The position numbers and the translations under genes are program-made. From the NCBI RefSeq assembly GCF_000316035.1, contig NZ_ANHX01000018.1, forward strand, positions 1 to 33,262: 33,262 nucleotides of DNA. The letters run 5' to 3'. Position 1 is the first letter of the stretch. Each line of letters starts with the position of its first letter. Below, piece by piece: positions 15,975-23,897 of this stretch. The notes below the pieces were generated by a model, which saw only the letters and a list, made by a program, of their open reading frames with translations, ran no database searches and was not told the origin of the DNA. Source of the stretch: Paenibacillus sp. PAMC 26794 (GTDB taxonomy: Bacteria > Bacillota > Bacilli > Paenibacillales > Paenibacillaceae).

Positions 15975-16823
15975 CTATGAGCGATTTATCCAGGTCCAGG
16001 TTCGAGCTAGCCCCTGCGCGATTCTCCGATTCATACTTCGATTGGAAAAATACCCCCCATGACTTAGCGGATTCCAACTCATAGCCACGCCGCCAGAGTT
16101 CACTTCAATATCTTCTTTGACCGCTTTCTCATAAGCAGGGTCAATGGGGCGTAACGGATAACCCAGAATATCATCCCGATCATAGAAGTTCACCCACTCC
16201 CCTTCCAGCCCGGCATAATACTGATTCACATGGGAAGAGGGCACCTGAATTGGGCAACTAAAGTCATGATAACGCAAACTCCATAAGGGCAGGGTTGTAC
16301 CAAACGAGTAAAAATTGGTCAGCGTGTCTCCCCGTTCCAGAGCCGAGTTCACATCCACAACCTCAGGAACACGACTGGAGGGATATTGCAGATCGTAGAA
16401 GAAGTTACTGGCGATTACGGCACCCAAACTATGGGCAACCACACAGAGCGGAGCTTCCGGTCCATTACGCTGTGCAAGGGTATGCATCGCCTGATTCAAC
16501 GTTCGATGTACGGCATCGTAGTTATGACCTTGATTTTCCACAGGTTGATAAGCAACCGCATCAGCCAGGTAATGGATGACAAATCGGCGCAACGCCTGAA
16601 AGTTCAATCCCGGAGAGCTGACGAGCTGTTGAAAGAGCGCCTCTTCCCGCTCCTCAAATACATCCGCCCAATATACAGGTTCGATATCCAGCATCTGTTT
16701 GGAGGCTCCAGGCAAGACCATTACCTTGTCCAATTCCTTATGCAAACAAGCAATCAGCTTGTCCGCGTACCCATCCTTCCGCATACCCAGCCCATGAATG
16801 ACCATCACCGCAACTCGTGTCAT
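15975..16823 (-). CDS. Lipase-like alpha/beta hydrolase, uncharacterised
   Basis: 282 residues. The first strand and oxyanion region are VAVMVIHGLGMRKDGYADK (residues 4-22), and the nucleophile elbow is CVVAHSLGAVIASN with Ser132, the Gly-x-Ser-x-Gly pattern having Ala at its first position (AHSLG). Candidate late Asp and His residues are present but not assigned securely. There is no signal peptide, so it is probably cytoplasmic. The frame stays open to 17021, but AGGAGGAG lies 5-7 bases before the ATG at 16823, and the upstream 66 codons look non-coding. The substrate is unknown. It stands alone between the tre operon terminator and the family 2 repeat. Confidence 0.8.
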   Translation of the reverse strand: MTRVAVMVIHGLGMRKDGYADKLIACLHKELDKVMVLPGASKQMLDIEPVYWADVFEEREEALFQQLVSSPGLNFQALRRFVIHYLADAVAYQPVENQGHNYDAVHRTLNQAMHTLAQRNGPEAPLCVVAHSLGAVIASNFFYDLQYPSSRVPEVVDVNSALERGDTLTNFYSFGTTLPLWSLRYHDFSCPIQVPSSHVNQYYAGLEGEWVNFYDRDDILGYPLRPIDPAYEKAVKEDIEVNSGGVAMSWNPLSHGGYFSNRSMNRRIAQGLARTWTWINRS

Positions 16824-16999
16824 GGCTCTCCTCCTCATCGATCTAGGAACTCTTTCTCCACCATATGAACGCCACGACTCGAACATGCCTGAAGCTTGCT
16901 TTGTCAGAAGAACCTTTCCAACCACCATTATTTTAAAAATGTGATTCTTCCATTTTATATACAGTTTACCATGATCGTCATGAAAATAACGATCATACA

Positions 17000-17031
17000 G
17001 TAAAAAGGAGCTGCGTATCATGCAGCCCCTT
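17000..17031 (-). terminator. Rho-independent terminator of the tre operon
   Basis: On the minus strand a 10-base stem (17022-17031 with 17005-17014, one G-U pair, 7-base loop) is followed by TTTTTA. It lies 17 bases after the permease stop codon. Confidence 0.9.
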
Positions 17032-17048
17032 CATGTTGTTGTATTCAA

Positions 17049-19067
17049 TTAACCTTTCAGATGAACCTTTAACACACCATTTTGATTAGAAGTAACATCA
17101 CCTGTCGTGACTTCCACCCGTTCAACCATATCCTGACCATCTGGAATGATAATCGGTGTAATCAGCGGGTATCCCGCATCTTCAATTACCTTACGATCAA
17201 ACTCCAACAGCTTTTGTCCAGCCTTTACATGTTCGCCAGCTTCCACATGCATGTTGAAGCCTTCACCTTTGAGGGATACCGTATTAATCCCGACATGGAT
17301 CAGAACTTGTAATCCACTCGCGTGTTCAAGAATCACCGCATGTTTACTTTTGATCACATGAGCTACCTGAGCATCAAACGGGGCAACAACCAGGTTGCCG
17401 GAAGGTTCAATCGCTACACCCTCACCCATCTGTTTCTCGGCAAAAGCCGGATCTGGCACTTGCTCCAGTGATACGGCCTGGCCTGTTAATGGCGCCATGA
17501 TTTCCAGTGTATTCACGGCTTCGTCCCCTACTTGAGCTGCACTACGTGTGCGCTGGTTTGGATCTGTTTTTGCAGTTGAAGAGGTAACACCTGAAGCAGA
17601 CTGCGATGTAGCCGCTTTAGGCTCATTAACAGTTTCATTGCTAGCACTACGATCTTCTTTTCTCAGTTTGGCTCTACCAAAAAGGACGGTCAGTACAAAT
17701 GGTACAACCAAGACAATCGCCATGCCGATGAAGAAGACGCCCCATTTGTTAGGGAAAATCGACAGGAATCCCGGTACGCCACCTACACCGATGGAGGTTG
17801 CCTGAACATTATTGATTGTCAGCAACACACCACCAATTGCGGAACCAACCATACCGAAGATAAATGGATAACGGTAACGGATATTCACTCCGAAGATCGC
17901 CGGCTCAGTTACTCCGAGGAAGGCCGATACTGAGGACGTTGCCGCAAGTCCTCTCATTTTCTTCTCACGCAGGACAAGCATCATCGCAAGTGCCGCCGAA
18001 CCTTGTGCAATATTGGACAATGCCAGCATCGGCCACAGGAACGTACCGCCCTGACTACCAATGAGCTGAACATCCACCGCGAGGAACGTGTGATGCATAC
18101 CGGTGATAACAAGCAAAGCGTACAGACCACCGTAGATCAGACCGCCAAGCGCCGCGTAGGAATCGTATACATAGATCAAGCCAGATGTAATTGCATTCGC
18201 AATAGCAAATGTAACCGGTCCAATAATCGTAAATGCCAGGAAGCCGGTAATCAGCAACGTAACTGGTGCAACGACCAGCAGTTTAATCGAATCATGTACC
18301 CTTTTATTCAGGAAAATTTCCATCTTCGCAAGCAGATAGGCCGATACCAATACCGGCAAAACCTGCCCTTGATAACCGATCTTCTCAATCTCCCAACCGA
18401 ACAAATTCCATGTTGGCACCGTGCCATTATTCACGGCATCAGCGTAACCATATGCACTCAGCAGATCGGGATGTACCAGAATGAGACCAAGCACGATCCC
18501 GAGCAGCGGACTGCCGCCGAACCTTTTTACAGCTGCCCAACCAATTAGAGCCGGCAGGAACGTAAAGGCTGTACTTGCAATCGTATTAATAATGGACGCA
18601 AGATCCTTCCAGGCTGGATAAACATCCACCAGTGATTTTCCATCAAAGAAAATGCCTGGACCTGTCAGAATATTGTTAATCCCGAGCAAAAGACCTGCCG
18701 TAATAATCGCTGGCAAGATCGGAATAAAAATATCCGAGAGTGTTTTGATCGCTCGCTGGATTGGATTTTGCTTTTTACCAGCAACCGCCTTCACATCATC
18801 CTTGGAAGAACGATCTCCCCCGGTAATCTGAATCATCTCATCATAGACTTTATCCACCAGACCAGGCCCAATAACGACCTGGAATTGTCCTTGGGAAGAG
18901 AACTGACCTTTAACCAGATCATTCTGATCCAGACTTTCAGTATCCACTTTACTCTCATCGTACAAGGCAAACCGGAGTCGTGTAACACAGTGCGTAGCAG
19001 CTTCAATATTCTCTTTGCCACCGACAGCCCGGACGATCTCCTCAACCTGTTTTTTATCAATTGCCAT
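17049..19067 (-). CDS. treP: PTS trehalose permease, EIIBCA fusion
   Basis: 672 residues in three domains. EIIB (about 1-85) carries the phosphorylated Cys27 in ATHCVTRLRF. EIIC (about 105-465) is the glucose-superfamily membrane channel, with about ten helices and the GMHHTFLAVDVQ and TEPAIFGVN substrate-site motifs. A Ser/Thr/Ala-rich linker (about 475-525) leads to EIIA (about 525-672), with the phospho-acceptor His near residue 591 in VLIHVGINTVSLKGEG. It imports trehalose while phosphorylating it to trehalose-6-phosphate. Specificity is called from its partner: phosphotrehalase is the upstream gene, 28 bases away. The EIIA fusion differs from the shorter Bacillus subtilis TreP, which borrows EIIA from another permease. 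ATAGGAAGTG lies 5 bases before the ATG. Confidence 0.93.
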   Translation of the reverse strand: MAIDKKQVEEIVRAVGGKENIEAATHCVTRLRFALYDESKVDTESLDQNDLVKGQFSSQGQFQVVIGPGLVDKVYDEMIQITGGDRSSKDDVKAVAGKKQNPIQRAIKTLSDIFIPILPAIITAGLLLGINNILTGPGIFFDGKSLVDVYPAWKDLASIINTIASTAFTFLPALIGWAAVKRFGGSPLLGIVLGLILVHPDLLSAYGYADAVNNGTVPTWNLFGWEIEKIGYQGQVLPVLVSAYLLAKMEIFLNKRVHDSIKLLVVAPVTLLITGFLAFTIIGPVTFAIANAITSGLIYVYDSYAALGGLIYGGLYALLVITGMHHTFLAVDVQLIGSQGGTFLWPMLALSNIAQGSAALAMMLVLREKKMRGLAATSSVSAFLGVTEPAIFGVNIRYRYPFIFGMVGSAIGGVLLTINNVQATSIGVGGVPGFLSIFPNKWGVFFIGMAIVLVVPFVLTVLFGRAKLRKEDRSASNETVNEPKAATSQSASGVTSSTAKTDPNQRTRSAAQVGDEAVNTLEIMAPLTGQAVSLEQVPDPAFAEKQMGEGVAIEPSGNLVVAPFDAQVAHVIKSKHAVILEHASGLQVLIHVGINTVSLKGEGFNMHVEAGEHVKAGQKLLEFDRKVIEDAGYPLITPIIIPDGQDMVERVEVTTGDVTSNQNGVLKVHLKG

Positions 19068-19095
19068 AGTGTCACTTCCTATTTATAAAATGTGA

Positions 19096-20817
19096 TTAGT
19101 CCTGTTGTGGCACAAGCCACATATAGGATGCATACGGACTGAGAGAGATTTCCTGCGTCAGCGCAGGGGCTGCTTCCGTATTTCCTATGAGTAACTCTGC
19201 TGATTTGCCTGCAATGTGATCATTCCAGACCGCTTCCGGAAGCGAGAACGTGACGTCTCGTTTACTGAAGTTGGATACAACAATCAGAGTTTCACTTCCA
19301 TTGGTCCGTGCGTACGCGAATACATTCGGGTGTGCATCGTCCAATCGTTCATACAGACCGTCGATCAGCACGTTAACCTGTTTACGCAGGGCAATCAATT
19401 TGCGGTAGTGATAGTAGATCGAATCTGGATCAGCCAGCTGCTGTTCCACGTGAATGGAAGGATACCGCTCATCCACCTTAAGCCAAGGTGTTCCGCTAGT
19501 AAATCCGGCGTTCTTACTTCCATTCCATTGCATCGGTGTCCGAGAGTTGTCCCGGGAACGCTCTTTTACAATGTTGAATGCTTCTTCAGCGGATTTGCCT
19601 CGTTCTTCCTGAAGCAGGCGGTACATGTTCGTCGATTCGATATCGCGGAACTCGCTAACGTCATTCCAGACCGGATTCGGCATGCCGATCTCTTCACCCT
19701 GGTAGACATAAGGTGTACCTTGCATTCCGTGTATCGTTGTTGCAAGCATCTTCGCACTCTCGGCACGATAATCACCATCATCGGCGAATCGGGATAATGC
19801 CCGCGGCTGATCATGGTTATTAAGGAACAGCGCGTTCCAACCTCCACCGGCTTGCATGCCTGTCTGCCACTCACTAAAGAGCTGTTTCATCGCTTCGAAA
19901 TCATACGGCATCAGTTCCCACTTCTGACCATTCGGATAATCCACTTTCAGGTGATGGAAGTTAAACGTCATCGAAAACTCCCGGGAAGCCGGGTTCGAAT
20001 ATCGGATACAATGTTCCAGTGTTGTGGAGGACATCTCCCCTACGGTCACCATGTTGTGAGGCCCGAATACTTCGTCGTACATCTCGGTGATATATTCATG
20101 TACACGCGGTCCATCCGTGTAGTACTTGCGTCCATCACCAGGTGATACGCTGCCATCGTCATCCGGGAAACGCTGATCTTTGGAGATCAGGTTAATCACG
20201 TCCATACGGAAACCATCTACACCCTTTTCGGCCCAGAACTTGATCATATCCCTTACAGCTTTGCGTACTTCTTCATTCTCCCAATTCAGATCTGCCTGCG
20301 TTTTATCAAATAAAGTCAGGAAATATTGTCCCGTCCGTTCATCATACTGCCAAGCAGGTCCACCGAACTTGGATTGCCAGTTGTTTGGCACACCGCCGTC
20401 CGGAGCAGGATCTTTCCAAATATAATAATCCCGATACGGATTATCCTTGGAAGAACGGGATTGCTGGAACCACTCATGATCGGTCGAGGAGTGATTCACC
20501 ACGATATCAATCATCAGTTTCATATCACGAGCCTTCAGACCTTTCAGCAGTTCGTCAAAATCCTCCATCGTCCCATAATCCGGATTAATCCGGTAATAGT
20601 CCGCTACGTCATATCCATTATCATGCTGTGGGGATACATATACCGGCTGCAACCATACAATATCGATACCCAGATGCTGCAAATAATCAAGCTTCTCGGT
20701 TAATCCACGAATATCTCCCGTACCCGATCCGGTTGTATCATTAAAACTCTTCGGATATACCTGATACACCGTTGATGTCTTCCACCAAGATGACGGAGTT
20801 GTGTTATTAGAACTCAT
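19096..20817 (-). CDS. treC: Alpha,alpha-phosphotrehalase (trehalose-6-phosphate hydrolase)
   Basis: 573-residue cytoplasmic GH13 enzyme (named treA in Bacillus subtilis) that splits trehalose-6-phosphate into glucose and glucose-6-phosphate. The (beta/alpha)8 barrel opens with WWKTSTVYQVYPKSF. Region I is DIVVNHSS (about 104-111). The catalytic nucleophile is Asp206 in GFRMDVIN, the acid/base is Glu261 in TVGEMSS, and the transition-state Asp336 is in NNHDQPRA. A C-terminal beta domain follows (about 495-573). It leads a two-gene operon with treP; TGGAGGCG lies 7 bases before the ATG. A TreR-like palindrome overlaps the likely promoter (20879-20908). It could be confused with oligo-1,6-glucosidase by sequence, but the PTS partner decides the assignment. 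Confidence 0.94.
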   Translation of the reverse strand: MSSNNTTPSSWWKTSTVYQVYPKSFNDTTGSGTGDIRGLTEKLDYLQHLGIDIVWLQPVYVSPQHDNGYDVADYYRINPDYGTMEDFDELLKGLKARDMKLMIDIVVNHSSTDHEWFQQSRSSKDNPYRDYYIWKDPAPDGGVPNNWQSKFGGPAWQYDERTGQYFLTLFDKTQADLNWENEEVRKAVRDMIKFWAEKGVDGFRMDVINLISKDQRFPDDDGSVSPGDGRKYYTDGPRVHEYITEMYDEVFGPHNMVTVGEMSSTTLEHCIRYSNPASREFSMTFNFHHLKVDYPNGQKWELMPYDFEAMKQLFSEWQTGMQAGGGWNALFLNNHDQPRALSRFADDGDYRAESAKMLATTIHGMQGTPYVYQGEEIGMPNPVWNDVSEFRDIESTNMYRLLQEERGKSAEEAFNIVKERSRDNSRTPMQWNGSKNAGFTSGTPWLKVDERYPSIHVEQQLADPDSIYYHYRKLIALRKQVNVLIDGLYERLDDAHPNVFAYARTNGSETLIVVSNFSKRDVTFSLPEAVWNDHIAGKSAELLIGNTEAAPALTQEISLSPYASYMWLVPQQD

Positions 20818-20878
20818 GTTAACGCCTCCAATAAAATTGTAATGCTATTATGTGATGTTCTCGGCTAACTTCATATCT

Positions 20879-20908
20879 ATATTACATAAGTAAACATGTA
20901 TATACAAG
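20879..20908 (-). promoter_or_regulatory. Putative tre promoter with TreR-like operator
   Basis: A CATGTATATACAAG palindrome (20895-20908, one mismatch from symmetric) resembles the TTGTATATACAA operator reported for the Bacillus subtilis TreR repressor. On the minus strand TTGTAT (20902-20907), a 17-base spacer and TAATAT (20879-20884) could form the promoter, so the operator would cover the -35. No treR gene is in the window. The rest of the 20818-21195 gap holds the dctA terminator and a tandem 10-base repeat at 21081-21100. Confidence 0.55.
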
Positions 20909-21032
20909 TTGAAACTATAATATGGTTATTCTTCGCCTCTTCTACACATTCCCCATAAATCTTTCCTCTGTAACATTTATTTTGGAACCTGCGTTCGTGA
21001 ACCCAATGATATCTGTATTGGGACAACAAGAA

Positions 21033-21073
21033 ACCGTCTGTTCTTCCCACCATTGGTGCGGGCAACAGACGGT
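21033..21073 (-). terminator. Hairpin terminator downstream of the dicarboxylate symporter gene
   Basis: The outer 10-base stem ACCGTCTGTT/AACAGACGGT is perfect, and an inner CCC...GGG stem extends it. On the minus strand it is followed by TTTCTTGTTG. It lies about 120 bases past the symporter stop and before the tre promoter. Confidence 0.8.
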
Positions 21074-21195
21074 CTAATTTGGTTGAACTTGGTTGAACTT
21101 TTTAAATGTATTTTACTGTCTTTTTACTGTTGTAATGGATTGTTATTTTAAAGTTGCTGTCACTTCACTTAATCACCACAGCGGAGACACGCCTC

Positions 21196-22551
21196 TTACG
21201 ACATCTCCGGTGAAGCTACGGCTTTCCCTTGTTTTTCCTGCATATTCAACTTCAATAGAGATAGTGCAGCTTGCTCTTCCCGTTCCAGTTCAGCTGCACT
21301 GATCTCACCAGAGAGTACGGCACGCATTCGCTTTTGATCCAGCAGGCCTTCCCATTTTGCAACCACGAATGCTGCAACACAGTTGCCCATCAGGTTTGTG
21401 AAGACACGCATTGTATCCATGAAACGATCTGCACCAAGCAGCAGAGCAACTGCTGCTACCGGAAAAGCATTGACGGCTACTGCCGTCGCGGACAGGGCCA
21501 AGAATGCGGAGCCAGGTACTCCTGCCATGCCTTTGGAACTTAACATCAACACTAGCAAAATCGTAATTTGCTGCATCAATGTCAGTTCAATCCCTACGGC
21601 CTGAGCAACAAAAACCGTGGCCAACGATAAATAGATTGAAGCGCCATCCAGATTAAACGAGTACCCCGTCGGTACCACAAGCCCCACAACAGCACGATCA
21701 CAACCCGCCTTGGTTAGTTTGTCCATCATGCGTGGCATCACCACTTCTGATGATCCGGTTCCAATCGCCAGCATCACTTCAGAGCGGGTATACTTCACAA
21801 ATTGCAGGAAATTCAGCCCGGTGATCCACCAGGCAGCCAATGCCAGCATGACCAGAAACAGCAGCGCTGCCCCGTAGCAGGCCAGAATTAGCAGACCAAA
21901 GGACGACAATGTGGATGCCCCATAGGCACCTACCGTGTAAGCCATGGCTCCAAATGCACCAATTGGCGCGAGTTTCATGATATAACCGATGATGCGGAAC
22001 ACAATGCCGAGCAAGTTCTCAATCAGCGTCAGTACATTCTCTTTTGCCTTACTCTCTGTTGCTGCCAGGGCAACCCCGAACAGGCACGCCACGAGCAGTA
22101 CTTGCAGAAGTGCATTTTGTGCAAAGGCATCTACAACACTTGTCGGAATAATATTCATGATAAAGTCTACCGTATGCGGTAACTCGGAACCATTGGTTTT
22201 CGCTTCAATGCCACTTGCGTCTATGGTTGAAGGGTCCACGTTCATTCCGGCACCGGGGCGTAGCAGATTGGCTGTTCCCAATCCAAGTACCAGCGCAACT
22301 GTAGTTGCAATCTCGAACCACACGATGGCTTTCAGTCCGATGCGACCTACCGACTTCAGATCACCGATCTTGGCAATACCTGTTACAATCACCATGAAAA
22401 TCAGTGGTGCGATGATCATCTTGATTAATTTGATGAAACCTGTTCCGAGCGGTTGCAGCAGGCTACCCAGATCCGGCCACAGAATGCCAACGCCAATCCC
22501 GATGATTACCGCTACAATAATTTGAAAAAATAATGATTTCATAAATGACAT
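21196..22551 (-). CDS. dctA: Dicarboxylate/proton or sodium symporter (DctA-like, DAACS family)
   Basis: 451 residues, eight transmembrane helices plus two re-entrant loops. The serine-rich first hairpin motif is present as AIGTGSSEVVMPRM (about 265-278), and VVPTGYSFNLDGASIYLSL (about 293-311) is the cation/substrate-binding motif in its DctA rather than glutamate-carrier form. PLIFMVIVTGIA in the N-terminal part is also typical. It imports C4-dicarboxylates such as succinate, fumarate and malate. A charged, Glu-rich tail ends the protein. GGGGGAG lies 5-7 bases before the ATG. A possible promoter (TTGTTG, 18 bases, TATAAA) lies about 60 bases upstream. No two-component regulator is adjacent. 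A glutamate/aspartate carrier is the alternative reading. Confidence 0.85.
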   Translation of the reverse strand: MSFMKSLFFQIIVAVIIGIGVGILWPDLGSLLQPLGTGFIKLIKMIIAPLIFMVIVTGIAKIGDLKSVGRIGLKAIVWFEIATTVALVLGLGTANLLRPGAGMNVDPSTIDASGIEAKTNGSELPHTVDFIMNIIPTSVVDAFAQNALLQVLLVACLFGVALAATESKAKENVLTLIENLLGIVFRIIGYIMKLAPIGAFGAMAYTVGAYGASTLSSFGLLILACYGAALLFLVMLALAAWWITGLNFLQFVKYTRSEVMLAIGTGSSEVVMPRMMDKLTKAGCDRAVVGLVVPTGYSFNLDGASIYLSLATVFVAQAVGIELTLMQQITILLVLMLSSKGMAGVPGSAFLALSATAVAVNAFPVAAVALLLGADRFMDTMRVFTNLMGNCVAAFVVAKWEGLLDQKRMRAVLSGEISAAELEREEQAALSLLKLNMQEKQGKAVASPEMS

Positions 22552-22697
22552 GAACGCTCCCCCTGTTTGCGGTCAATTCGGATTTCCGTTTGGTTTCCGT
22601 GTAACTTTTTATATCATTCTAAAAGGGAGTTCAACAATGGAATTTCAATGTTTTTGTCATTTATACCAACTCTATCGGTGAAAATTGAACCTGGAAC

Positions 22698-22750
22698 CGA
22701 AAAAAGACGAATATCACGTCAGTTATCTTGACGTGATATTCGTCTTTATC
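22698..22750 (-). terminator. Strong rho-independent terminator after the metallo-hydrolase
   Basis: A perfect 19-base stem (22703-22721 with 22729-22747) with a 7-base loop is followed on the minus strand by TTTTTTCGG-type sequence. It isolates the hydrolase from dctA. Confidence 0.93.
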
Positions 22751-22789
22751 CATTAATCCAATTATTATTGAACAGGGGTTAAATGTACA

Positions 22790-23482
22790 TCACAGGGTAA
22801 TAGATTCTCCCGGGGCCAGCACACGGCCTTCCAACCCTTTTGCAGCCAGTTGTTGCACGAAGTGTTCCGCATCCTGACGAATCACCGGGAATGTATCATA
22901 ATGAACCGGAATCGTCAGTTTGGCATTAAACCATTCGGCCGCTTGCAGCGCATCCTCAGGTCCCATGGTGAAATGTCCACCAATCGGCAAGAAGGCAACA
23001 TCGATATCATGACGATCACCGATCATTTTCATATCCCCGAAGAGACTTGTGTCTCCGGCATGCAAAATCGTTTTACCACCAATATTAATGATATATCCAG
23101 CAGGCAAACCTGCATACATGATCCGTTGTTCTTCTTCCAGCACAATCCCGGAAGTATGGAACGCCTGAATCATTTTGGCTTGAGCAAAGTCAAGATCTAC
23201 CGTTCCGCCCATGTTCATGCCGAGTGTATCCAGACCTTTCCAAGACATATATGTAGCCAATTCCACAATAGCCACAACTTTGGCGTTATTTGCTTTGGCA
23301 ATAGGCTCAGCATCGAGGATGTGATCCATATGTGCATGTGTCAGCAACACAACATCGGTCTTAATATCTTCAGGCTTCGTGACGGCAAGCTCGTTGCCAC
23401 GCAGGAAGGGATCAATGATCAGAGACTTTTCTTCTGTGCCCAGCTGTACACTGGAGTGACCGTGGAACGTAATATTCAACAA
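22790..23482 (-). CDS. Metal-dependent hydrolase, YtkL/UPF0173 type (metallo-beta-lactamase fold)
   Basis: 230 residues. The fold signature is the THAHMDH motif (His49, His51, Asp53, His54), preceded by ITFHGHSSV at the start and followed by HTSG near 110 and LHAGDTSLFGDM, whose Asp bridges two metals. PIGGHFTMGPEDA and PVHYDTFP near the end complete the UPF0173 pattern. It is a compact zinc-dependent hydrolase of unknown substrate; the family is also called L-ascorbate-6-phosphate lactonase-like, but there is no ascorbate operon here. The start is a TTG (23482) with GGGAGGA about 9 bases upstream; the second codon is also TTG, so either could be used. It appears to be a single-gene unit between a repeat element and a strong terminator. 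Confidence 0.9.
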   Translation of the reverse strand: MLNITFHGHSSVQLGTEEKSLIIDPFLRGNELAVTKPEDIKTDVVLLTHAHMDHILDAEPIAKANNAKVVAIVELATYMSWKGLDTLGMNMGGTVDLDFAQAKMIQAFHTSGIVLEEEQRIMYAGLPAGYIINIGGKTILHAGDTSLFGDMKMIGDRHDIDVAFLPIGGHFTMGPEDALQAAEWFNAKLTIPVHYDTFPVIRQDAEHFVQQLAAKGLEGRVLAPGESITL

Positions 23483-23564
23483 CTTGGATTCCTCCCGACA
23501 TATGTTTTGATTATTTTGAAAACCGAATCAATTTCATAACTTACTAAAAACAGAAATTTTGTAA

Positions 23565-23760
23565 CTATATAAGTTGAACTAAAGATATATTCACACGTAC
23601 ACTCCGATGACAGAATAACCTTCCAATCGCTGTTATCCCCAGATTTTTTTGATTCCCTTTTCTCAAGGGAAAAATCCGGTGATAAAGGCGAACGCTTCGC
23701 TTTTTCAGGTTTTTTCTGTCCTCTACGTTTCTGTGTAAATGATTAGTTCAACTTATATAG
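23565..23760. repeat. Family 1 repeat, full copy with terminal inverted repeats (MITE-like)
   Basis: The ends are perfect 18-base inverted repeats: CTATATAAGTTGAACTAA at 23565-23582 and its complement at 23743-23760, enclosing 196 bp without an open frame. The core reads CGCTGTTATC, then a hairpin (TTCCCTT/AAGGGAA at 23653-23671, extended by GATTT/AAATC), then GTGATAAAGGCGA, with a small GCGA/TCGC hairpin after it. CGC-TTATC before the hairpin pairs with GATAA-GCG after it, giving one long cruciform. No clear target-site duplication is visible. It fills most of the 415-base gap between the metallo-hydrolase and the alpha-glucosidase. Confidence 0.8.
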
Positions 23761-23897
23761 ATATAGACAAATTCAACCGTTTTGATCTATATCTACCGTT
23801 GATTGAAGCAGCTAAAGGTATTATGAAATTGATTCAATCATCCTATTTATTATAAATCATAGCTCTTCACCAACGCAAAATTACGCTAGCCTCCGTG

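Noticed and set aside
16824..17021. 66-codon N-terminal extension of the lipase-like hydrolase
   Set aside because: AGGAGGAG directly before ATG 16823, and the extension reads as non-coding with no homology-like pattern.
21081..21100. Tandem GGTTGAACTT repeat
   Set aside because: Two 10-base units only; no regulatory meaning can be supported.
21989..22525. 178-codon plus-strand frame opposite dctA
   Set aside because: Antisense shadow of a clear transporter gene; the product is a Ser/Met/Ile-rich sequence without a domain.
22850..23539. 229-codon plus-strand open frame opposite the YtkL-like hydrolase
   Set aside because: The minus-strand frame has the intact metallo-beta-lactamase motif; the antisense product is His/Cys/Ile-rich with no domain pattern.
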